A program made the position numbers and the translations under genes. A DNA stretch of 13,020 bases from Oribacterium sp. UBA3737 (GTDB lineage Bacteria > Bacillota_A > Clostridia > Lachnospirales > Lachnospiraceae): contig DFGZ01000316.1 in NCBI GenBank assembly GCA_002371295.1, forward strand, positions 1-13,020, read 5' to 3'. This document shows, piece after piece, positions 5,246 to 12,103 of the stretch; within the stretch, counting starts at the first letter, position 1, and each line of letters opens with the position of its first letter. The notes under the pieces were generated by a model. It was not told the DNA's origin and ran no database searches. It worked only from the letters and a program-made list of their open reading frames with translations.

Positions 5246-8200
5246 TCTCCTGCGGCGGATCAGGACAAATCCGGCTCCGGCAAGGCCAATAAGCATGATG
5301 CTCATCAGGTAGATCATCCGCGTGCCTTCGCCGCCGGTGGCGGGCATGGAATACGACACATGATACTGATTATCAATATTGACTGTAGCTCTTTCTCCAG
5401 GTTCAACTATCGTAGAACCATCTGACTTATTATCATCACTACTGTATGCAACAGTAAGCGAATACTGTGCACTATCTTCTGAATCAAAGTTTAGTGCTCC
5501 ACCACTTGAATTATCGGTTTGCTCAACGACTTTGTATTCCCCCGCTTCGAGATTAGTAATCGTATAGAACGGAATGCCTTCCTCGTTTTCCTGTGTAAAT
5601 TGCTTGTAATACACCACCTGATTAAACCCGTCAGGGCCTGTAACAGTAAACTTTGTATCATCTGGTGTCTTATGCGTAGAATTTGTAGTCTTGTACAGTA
5701 TCAATTCACCCTTCTGCCGAGTGTTAGTTATGATAATTTTACCTTTTTCGATTGCTGCTGTTGAGTCGCCAGCAGTTACTTCCTGATTATTGTATTTGTA
5801 GGATACTGTGTAACCTGCTTTGTTACTAATCTCATTCACATAATATGTACAGTTATATTTTACTCCATCTATGTAAATAAACTCAGGAAGATCACTAATG
5901 GTTGCTTTCCAATGCTGTGCTGCGTCAGAATTCGGTGCAAGTGTAATTGTCTGATAGGTTCGATCCTGCGGTATCGCTTCACTTAGTGCAGCTTGCGGTG
6001 ACGCTTCTAATATATTCACCGCAGAATCATTACCATCCGGCTCATCGGAATTCTGGTTTTCATTTATACCTGAGACATTATCTGTGTCCGTTGCTTCAGC
6101 GTTGTTGCTATCAGACGAATTTGTCTCTGAGTTAGTCGGCACTTGCGTATTCTCGTCTATAAAGCTCTCATTACCGTTCTCTTGAGCATCACTCTGCCCA
6201 GACAACGTCTGATTCGGCGTCCCAGCATCGCCCTCTCCAGTTGAAGAAGAAGTGCCCTGATCAGTTGAATCAGTAGCTATCACCCTTGCTTTAATAAATC
6301 TGGGTGCGGAAAAGGCATCTGGTAAGATTGCAATCAGTTCCTGATCTTCGGGAGGCATTATAACATTGCGCAGAATTACTTGATAAATATCTCCGACGCC
6401 TTCCTTTGTCTCACTGAAGTCAAGATGTAAAGTCTTATTACTAACAGATTCTCCATCAATGGACTTCAGGACGTTGCCCCCCCAGTTATATAGCGTAATA
6501 GCATCTTGTACATTTCCTTTTCCGCTGGCTACAAAACGAAGTGTAAGATCAATTATTGATCCGGAAGGTATCGCTGTCGCTTCTTTTTTTCCAACATCAT
6601 TCCAGTAAGAATTCTTCGCAACAAGCGTTATCTTATGAGTACCGTCACCACTTCGTGTTTTGGAATTATCCTCCGCTACTACACCTGCTGATAATGTGTC
6701 TGGACTCGTAGTCTTAGGCGCATACTCTGCTACTGCCTCAGCAGGTGTGAGAACCTGCCGTACCTCAACTGTTACCGTATCATTCGTATGATTATCATTC
6801 CCATCAGACCAGACCTTTTCTATAGAAAGATCTGTATACGAAGGATAAATATTCAAAATATCAAGGTTATACTTTCTCTCCTCACCACTGATAACAGTTT
6901 TCTTGTGAAGCTCTGACCCGCCATGAATAACCTTTTTCCCAATCAGCTCACCAATCCATTTCGGAGAATTAACATTCATTTTATCAATGGTAGCAGACGG
7001 AGCAAGTACCAGTCCAACTCCAGGACCTCCAGTTCCATCTATATTAACTGTCCCATCAAATGGCGTGAAACTGCTATGCTCCTCATTATCAGATCTGACA
7101 AGATTATAAATAATGCGCGACGCAATCTCAGGATACTCTCCATCTCCAGGGTTCCTACTATCATAATAAATAGTACCCCCGTCAATTTTGTATGATTTAC
7201 GATCGCCCACATCTATATTTATCAATAGATACTCTTCGTTTTCAATATTAATCAAGCCGTTGATCACATGGCTTGAATTTGGAGTGTCCACATCAAAGTT
7301 GGCCGCTTTGAGATCGTCTTTTAATGAACCAGTTGAAGATATAATATTAATGACATTCAGGTCTGTATGATTATCTGTACTATTTGTATCCCCATTCCTT
7401 GCTTTTGCAAGTTTTTTTGATATATCCCTGACACTCTCCAAATCTCCACGAATACTACTTTCAAGTGTCTCATCTTTCTGGAAATTCTTCAGAAGATCGC
7501 TTCCTTGGTTAAATTGATCTGGCTTAACGTTATTCAGAACAAAATTTTTTTTGTTGTCATTCGCATCATAAGCCAAGTATACGAATCCTTCTGGAGTCAA
7601 AATAGACTTATTGGGATAGTCTGGCATTGTAATCGGTAAGATCTTTGCGTCAGCATCAGTGCTCACCTGAGCCCCAGATTTGTTGTTAAACCGAACAATA
7701 TAATTCATCGTAGAATTTCCGATTTCGCCGGACTTATAGGTTGAATTCAGTCCTCCATAAAACACAGTAACTCCATCATCAGTCTGCGTCCCCCCTTGCA
7801 CAAGAGTACCATTTGAATCCTTCTCATAAACACTGACAGAATGATGATTCCTTAATATTGCGTTAAAGATAGCGTTATACTGTGACTGTGATTGAGTAAA
7901 AGTGATAGACTTCGAGCCTGTCCCGTCATCGGACACTACTACATCCATTCCAAATTCATACAGAGTTTCATTCAATACATCATCTATGATAACGAAATTA
8001 TAATGATGATTTCCTGGTGTTCCATTTTCAACATGCTTGGTTATCATGAACTCTGTCGGATTATTATACACATGAACATTTCCGCCCGAATTAAGCTGCT
8101 CGAACGAGTTTTTCATGATGTTAAAATCTACAACCCGTACGTTTCCTTCTATATGCTCATAGTAGTCCAATTCCTCAGCCAATACGGAATAGTTTGTGCT

Positions 8201-9715
8201 ATTCCCCAACATGGAAACAATATTTCCCATTGAAAAGCTTTCTGAACCCGTCCATGAATACGATGAATTTTGTCCATTCGCATTCGCAAACACAAACGCC
8301 GAAAAGCTGTCTGCATTAAAGTATACAGAGTCTGCCTTTCCTTCTTCCAAGACAACGTTTTCACTCGCTACGTTCACCGGTTCTACTGTTATATCTGCAG
8401 CAGAGATATCTATTGCCTGGGCTGTAGTATCTATACTTTCCTTTACATCCTGAGATAGCGGCAAATGCATAACAGCTACGCTGCCGTCCTCGCTAATCCC
8501 GATCTGATCAGTAAGCTGGCTCTTCTTAAATTCGAATGACATAGAAACTGATCCGTCCGCCGGCTCGTATTCATATTCAGAGCCTTCGATCGGATTACCC
8601 GCTTCATCATACTTTACCGCTATGAACGCAATGTCATAGAGGAGCGTATTTTCTTCGTTATATGCTTTCACATCTCCGGAATCAGAATCATCTGTGAAAA
8701 GAGAATTCTGTCCATTTACTTCAGCTGTCTCGCCTGTCGATGCGTTCTCATTCAGAGCGTCCATATATGCTTTATAGTTGTACTCATCGGACTGAGGCGT
8801 TATCTGCGTGACTTTCAGCTGAGCTCCATCCGGTATAGCCCACGCATGCTGAAGTGTCGCCGTCACCTTGATATTATCGTCTTCAAAAGCGTACTCTCTC
8901 TGCTTTCCGCTTGTAAATACAAACAGTATGGAATCGGTATCTTCCAGTTTCTTCCATTCAGATCCATTAATGGTGTAGTAATAATCTACTCCCGAAGTCA
9001 CCGCTTCCGCGTCCGTTGTTACAGCTTCTTCGTCTACTGACAGATTTTCTTCAGACATTGTGTCATCTGATTTCTGGGCTGTCTGTTCCTCCTCTGTTCC
9101 CTTCCTGATTGCTTTCAGGGTATGATATCCGATTCTTGCGCGAATATAGGAATACTGAATAGCCTTTGCCATGCCATCCTGCCACACAGCAAAGTCCGCA
9201 ACCGGCTTGTCCTCATCGGTGGCCGCCAGATCCAACATGCCATTCTCGTCGAATGCCGGAAGCGGCACCGCTGAATAAGCCTCGCCAATCGAATCTCCAA
9301 ACTGATCAACGTACTCTACCGTAATGTTGTTCTCTGATACGCTTTCCGTAAATGCTTCTGTTTCAGCTTCAGTCTCGGCCTCTGTCTCAGCTTCCGTTTC
9401 AGCTTCGGTCTCTTCCTTAACCTCAGTCTCTTCCGCTCCAAGACCTGCCAATGCATCCGCGTCCACATCAGAATTGACATGGATGTTTATATCGCGATCT
9501 TCGCCTTCTCCGAAATGCACCGTGACGTCCTGTCCGCTTCCGGCTCCTGCAAGTGCATACTCCGTTGCCGGCTCTTCCGCCATCAGTGTCGCGGCAGAAC
9601 CACTCAGCAAGGTAAACGCAGTAGAAGCTGCCAGAACTCCTGCCAGCCATTTTTTCATTATCCCCCTGCGACATCCACTGTCTTTGCTATTCCAAGTCTT
9701 TCCTGTTTTTTTCAT
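5231..9715 (-). CDS. Large sortase-anchored adhesin: choice-of-anchor A plus Cna-B domains
   Basis: A 1494-residue protein. The ATG at 9715 is chosen over 9838 and 9658 because AGGAGT (9722-9727) lies six bases upstream and the N-terminal extension resembles that of the adhesin at 1-2452 (CRRGI versus PRGGI). In order: signal segment at about 23-45; QDVTVHFG at 62-69; acidic ETEA repeats at 101-121; an Ig-like cassette at about 275-478 shared with the left adhesin; a choice-of-anchor A-like domain at about 494-935 (GNSTNYSV near its start, GLVLAPSA and GSELHK near its end). A Cna-B domain starts at 961 (IEKVW, K967), is interrupted from about 991 to 1255, and resumes with E1295 and N1331. A second Cna-B domain lies at about 1336-1452 (K1342, E1398, N1449). 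It ends with MPATGG at 1457-1462, a membrane helix and RRRR. Lys/Glu/Asn are the expected isopeptide residues. It is inferred to be a wall-anchored adhesin or minor pilin. Confidence 0.93.
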   Translation of the reverse strand: MKKTGKTWNSKDSGCRRGIMKKWLAGVLAASTAFTLLSGSAATLMAEEPATEYALAGAGSGQDVTVHFGEGEDRDINIHVNSDVDADALAGLGAEETEVKEETEAETEAETEAETEAETEAFTESVSENNITVEYVDQFGDSIGEAYSAVPLPAFDENGMLDLAATDEDKPVADFAVWQDGMAKAIQYSYIRARIGYHTLKAIRKGTEEEQTAQKSDDTMSEENLSVDEEAVTTDAEAVTSGVDYYYTINGSEWKKLEDTDSILFVFTSGKQREYAFEDDNIKVTATLQHAWAIPDGAQLKVTQITPQSDEYNYKAYMDALNENASTGETAEVNGQNSLFTDDSDSGDVKAYNEENTLLYDIAFIAVKYDEAGNPIEGSEYEYEPADGSVSMSFEFKKSQLTDQIGISEDGSVAVMHLPLSQDVKESIDTTAQAIDISAADITVEPVNVASENVVLEEGKADSVYFNADSFSAFVFANANGQNSSYSWTGSESFSMGNIVSMLGNSTNYSVLAEELDYYEHIEGNVRVVDFNIMKNSFEQLNSGGNVHVYNNPTEFMITKHVENGTPGNHHYNFVIIDDVLNETLYEFGMDVVVSDDGTGSKSITFTQSQSQYNAIFNAILRNHHSVSVYEKDSNGTLVQGGTQTDDGVTVFYGGLNSTYKSGEIGNSTMNYIVRFNNKSGAQVSTDADAKILPITMPDYPNKSILTPEGFVYLAYDANDNKKNFVLNNVKPDQFNQGSDLLKNFQKDETLESSIRGDLESVRDISKKLAKARNGDTNSTDNHTDLNVINIISSTGSLKDDLKAANFDVDTPNSSHVINGLINIENEEYLLINIDVGDRKSYKIDGGTIYYDSRNPGDGEYPEIASRIIYNLVRSDNEEHSSFTPFDGTVNIDGTGGPGVGLVLAPSATIDKMNVNSPKWIGELIGKKVIHGGSELHKKTVISGEERKYNLDILNIYPSYTDLSIEKVWSDGNDNHTNDTVTVEVRQVLTPAEAVAEYAPKTTSPDTLSAGVVAEDNSKTRSGDGTHKITLVAKNSYWNDVGKKEATAIPSGSIIDLTLRFVASGKGNVQDAITLYNWGGNVLKSIDGESVSNKTLHLDFSETKEGVGDIYQVILRNVIMPPEDQELIAILPDAFSAPRFIKARVIATDSTDQGTSSSTGEGDAGTPNQTLSGQSDAQENGNESFIDENTQVPTNSETNSSDSNNAEATDTDNVSGINENQNSDEPDGNDSAVNILEASPQAALSEAIPQDRTYQTITLAPNSDAAQHWKATISDLPEFIYIDGVKYNCTYYVNEISNKAGYTVSYKYNNQEVTAGDSTAAIEKGKIIITNTRQKGELILYKTTNSTHKTPDDTKFTVTGPDGFNQVVYYKQFTQENEEGIPFYTITNLEAGEYKVVEQTDNSSGGALNFDSEDSAQYSLTVAYSSDDNKSDGSTIVEPGERATVNIDNQYHVSYSMPATGGEGTRMIYLMSIMLIGLAGAGFVLIRRRRWMSR
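9353..9415 (-). repeat. In-frame 12-bp microsatellite coding for ETEA
   Basis: Five consecutive ETEA units (residues about 102-121 of the adhesin), 12 bp each with third-base variation. The acidic tract lies between the signal region and the Ig-like cassette. Slippage in multiples of 12 bp would keep the frame. Confidence 0.75.
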
Positions 9716-9721
9716 AAGCCA

Positions 9722-9727
9722 ACTCCT
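9722..9727 (-). promoter_or_regulatory. Ribosome binding site of the large adhesin
   Basis: AGGAGT lies six bases before the ATG at 9715. A competing ATG at 9658 has GGGGG only three bases upstream and would give a shorter, classical signal peptide. Position 9715 is preferred for its spacing and for similarity with the paralogue's N-terminus. Confidence 0.65.
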
Positions 9728-9796
9728 GATCATTCTACAAGTGTCAGTGTTCTTGCTTTTTCTTGCATTTTGTATATTGAATCTCTGATGCATGCC

Positions 9797-9854
9797 ACAC
9801 CATCCGATCTCACGTTCGGAAACCGCTTTCCCATCCAAACGAATCAGATGGTGT
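9797..9854. other. Inverted repeat in the adhesin leader
   Basis: ACACCATC (9797-9804) pairs with GATGGTGT (9847-9854), and inside it GAT pairs with ATC after one mismatch. The loop is about 34 bases. The element lies roughly 80 nt upstream of the adhesin start at 9715. Confidence 0.45.
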
Positions 9855-9939
9855 CGTACAAATCAGAAACCGTACTCATCATTGCTTAATCCATATGTAA
9901 TCAATACAGGTCCTTACATTGGTCTGCATTTTTATCATC

Positions 9940-9983
9940 AAGGCGGGCTCACCTGGCGTTGATCAAATGCCAGAACCCGCCTT
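9940..9983. other. Two-tier stem-loop in the pilin-adhesin gap
   Basis: AAGGCGGG (9940-9947) pairs with CCCGCCTT (9976-9983). Inside it CTGGC (9953-9957) pairs with GCCAG (9969-9973), around a TTGATCAA core. No T-run follows on either strand. It may be a processed or stabilising RNA structure, or a poor terminator. Confidence 0.55.
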
Positions 9984-10090
9984 AATTCGAATCCTTGTAT
10001 CTACAGCCCGAACCACGTCATCAGATCACATGCCTGTGCCCGGTGCGGTGCGGGATAACACCTTCTCCCTCCAGGTTCACGCTGTAAACA

Positions 10091-10118
10091 AACAAGATAA
10101 AATGCATTTTATTTTGTT
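10091..10118. other. AT-rich 28-bp dyad
   Basis: AACAA and TTGTT, then ATAAAAT and ATTTTAT, pair symmetrically around GC with one mismatch per arm. The composition suits a protein-binding palindrome better than a terminator. Confidence 0.5.
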
Positions 10119-10170
10119 ATAGGTCTTTCTATATACACTCTTCCAAAACAGCGTTCCTGCCATTTCGTCC

Positions 10171-10198
10171 GCGTGTCCATCAGGGGATCTGGCCACGC
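10171..10198. other. Short stem-loop in the pilin-adhesin gap
   Basis: GCGTG/CACGC and CCA/TGG pair, separated by one T/C mismatch, around a 10-base loop. No T-run follows on either strand. Confidence 0.4.
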
Positions 10199-10282
10199 AT
10201 TGATATCCGCAGCAAATTCAGCCTTCTCTATGGCTTAACTGAATCTCTTTCGTTGCCTTACCCAGTTGCCATTTCTCCCGGG

Positions 10283-10309
10283 CCGGACTGCAGGCATCCT
10301 GCAGTCCGG
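10283..10309 (-). terminator. Perfect 12-bp hairpin downstream of the pilin gene
   Basis: CCGGACTGCAGG and CCTGCAGTCCGG pair perfectly around a 3-base loop, 50 nt after the pilin stop. The stem is very strong but no T-run follows on the minus strand, so it may act as a transcript 3'-end protector or pause site rather than a classic terminator. The neighbouring palindrome CCGGATATCCGG (10306-10317) offers an alternative pairing. Confidence 0.5.
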
Positions 10310-10359
10310 ATATCCGGTAGTTTACAACTGTGCTAATTCATCATGTCTTTAGTTTCTGA

Positions 10360-11937
10360 TTACTGCTGAACCCTTCTCTTGGAGATCAGGACGATAACAG
10401 CCGCCAGAACAAGGATACCACCGATGACATAGAAGATCGTGGTACCCATACCGCCGGTTGACGGAAGGGTGGAACCCTCGTTATTTACTACTTTAGTAGT
10501 AAGAGATCCTGCTGCTGCATTCTTGGTGAATTCCAGATTGCCTGTGAAAGTCGTTCCGTCTTCATTTACAACATCAAGAGATGTGATCTTACCATTTCCA
10601 TTATGTGCTGCTGTGATCTGGAAGGTAACCGGATCAATCGTGTTGTACCCATCAGGAGTAACCGTCTCTGTCAGAGTGTAAATACCATCGTCCAGTCCCT
10701 TGAATGAGAACTTTGTAGCATCACCTTCAGAGTTCGTGGTGCCATCCGCAATCTTTGTTGTTTCAATACCAGCCGAAGTAAACTTCACGACTGCAATATC
10801 AACGCTCGAATTATCCTTCAGCTTCTTGGTAAGCGTAAACTCTGCACCAGTCAGCGGCTGCTCATCTTTATTGATCTTATCCACATCTGTCTTGTAAGTA
10901 AAGACAACCGCTGTACTCTTCGGAGTTGTTCCCTTTCCTTCCTGATTTCCATTCGGGTTGTTGGAAAACTCTGCATAGGATTCGTTCCAGTTGCCGGGTT
11001 CACCAATCACAGCTGTTCCCTTATCTAATGTTGCAGTGTAGTAAACCACAACATCCCTGCCTGCTGCTGCATTATCATTGCCATTCAGTTTTGCAAACTC
11101 TACCTTAAATGACTGATCAGCTTTCGTCAACGAATACTGTCCGGCATCTGTTCCCTCTACAGCAAGTACGCCATTAACGAAAACCTTAATGGAATCCTGG
11201 TCAAGCTTCAGACCGTCTTTCAGAGTATCATTTACAGAAAGATAATAGCTAGTATACTTGGCAAAGTCACTTCCGATCTTTGTTGTCAGCTTAAACGGAA
11301 CGTGATCACCAAAATCATGGTCAGCAGACTTGTCCCACTCTTCGTCAGCAACGTTCTGAAGATTTGTAAGATCAAGCGCCACATCTGTTGAATCATTAAT
11401 GTCCAGAACTTCCTTCTTGTGCTCAGTTGTTCCGGCCTTCGGTGTAACTTCAGTCGGGCCAACGATCTGACAGATGACAGTACTCAGGGTTGTGGTCTGC
11501 GGATCAGTTGCATCTGTATATGCATCCTTGACAACATAGTAACCAGTCAAAACAGTAATATTATCTTCACCAACCGTTGTTCCATCCCCTGTTACCCAGC
11601 CACTGATCGCATCCGCTGTAGCTTGGGCACCGTCAGTCAATCCAGAAAGATAGGTCAGAAAATCTTCCGGAACTGTCTCTCCGGCTTTAGGAGAAATAGT
11701 TTTGTCACCATATGTGATAGAACTTGCAACATCGCTGCCCCATACTACATTTGAAAGCTTTGTTCCATCGTCAGAAAGATCACCCACCAGCAACTGATAT
11801 GCTGTGTACGTATGTCCGTCTACTGGTCCATCGACCTTAAGAGTAGTATTTGCGGGAGCCGCAAAAACGGTTGCAACCATAGCCATACACATTACAAGCG
11901 CAATGACCAAAGCTAATGCTTTTTTAATTTTTCTCAT
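10360..11937 (-). CDS. Major pilin shaft subunit, SpaH/EbpB-like, LPSTG-anchored
   Basis: A 525-residue protein. The start is the ATG at 11937, because AAGGAG (11944-11949) would otherwise lie inside the coding region of the in-frame ATG at 11955. In order: signal peptide at about 1-27 (ending VFA before APAN); an N-terminal pilin domain at about 30-165 (YTAYQLL); VTPK at 164-167, where the family carries its polymerising lysine, making K167 the candidate; a fimbrial isopeptide D2 domain at about 170-349 with SNNPNG at 325-330; a Cna-B/SpaA domain at about 350-458 (K354, LTETVTPDGY at 422-431 with E424, N458); the sorting signal LPSTGG at 491-496; a membrane helix; and a KRR tail. Family members are polymerised by a class C sortase into wall-anchored pili. 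The sortase is not in the window. Identification as the shaft subunit is inferred from the architecture. Confidence 0.93.
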   Translation of the reverse strand: MRKIKKALALVIALVMCMAMVATVFAAPANTTLKVDGPVDGHTYTAYQLLVGDLSDDGTKLSNVVWGSDVASSITYGDKTISPKAGETVPEDFLTYLSGLTDGAQATADAISGWVTGDGTTVGEDNITVLTGYYVVKDAYTDATDPQTTTLSTVICQIVGPTEVTPKAGTTEHKKEVLDINDSTDVALDLTNLQNVADEEWDKSADHDFGDHVPFKLTTKIGSDFAKYTSYYLSVNDTLKDGLKLDQDSIKVFVNGVLAVEGTDAGQYSLTKADQSFKVEFAKLNGNDNAAAGRDVVVYYTATLDKGTAVIGEPGNWNESYAEFSNNPNGNQEGKGTTPKSTAVVFTYKTDVDKINKDEQPLTGAEFTLTKKLKDNSSVDIAVVKFTSAGIETTKIADGTTNSEGDATKFSFKGLDDGIYTLTETVTPDGYNTIDPVTFQITAAHNGNGKITSLDVVNEDGTTFTGNLEFTKNAAAGSLTTKVVNNEGSTLPSTGGMGTTIFYVIGGILVLAAVIVLISKRRVQQ

Positions 11938-11943
11938 TTGTCT

Positions 11944-11949
11944 CTCCTT
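11944..11949 (-). promoter_or_regulatory. Ribosome binding site fixing the pilin start
   Basis: AAGGAG lies six bases upstream of the ATG at 11937. This makes the in-frame ATG at 11955, which lies upstream of it, an unlikely start. Confidence 0.8.
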
Positions 11950-12072
11950 TTCCATAGTTTGTGAAGTGTCTGATAGCTGCTATATATCAAAGCCTTCCCC
12001 TGTAGATGGCTTGTGATACCGTTTGTGTTATGTCGACATTGTTCGTCTGTGTTTTGCCAGTGTGTCCTATTT

Positions 12073-12093
12073 GATGACACCGGCCATGTCATC
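12073..12093. other. Hairpin just downstream of the acidic protein gene
   Basis: GATGACA (12073-12079) pairs with TGTCATC (12087-12093) around a 7-base loop, 10 bases after the stop at 12104. There is no T-run. The rest of the gap 11938-12103 carries only a small ATAGC/GCTAT dyad (11973-11983) and the pilin ribosome binding site; no convincing pilin promoter was found. Confidence 0.45.
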
Positions 12094-12103
12094 GGGCTGC
12101 TTC

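Larger units (their letters stand above)
9716..10359. other. Gene-free, hairpin-rich gap between pilin and large adhesin
   Basis: No open frame with a ribosome binding site and protein-like content is seen. The stretch contains five separate inverted repeats, listed individually. None is followed by a clear T-run on the minus strand, so no standard intrinsic terminator separates the pilin from the adhesin, and no convincing sigma-A promoter for the adhesin was found. Readthrough from the pilin transcript is possible. Confidence 0.6.

Noticed and set aside
9324..9788. A 154-codon plus-strand frame opening with Ser/Val/Ala repeats
   Set aside because: It is the antisense of the ETEA repeat and signal region of the large adhesin; its repeats are a by-product of the 12-bp unit.
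9716..9838. Start of the large adhesin at 9838
   Set aside because: It would put a 41-residue polar extension before the signal peptide and place the ribosome binding site at 9722-9727 inside the gene.
10091..10118. AT-rich dyad as an intrinsic terminator
   Set aside because: The stem has almost no G+C pairs, so it is unlikely to stop transcription; a protein-binding palindrome fits better.
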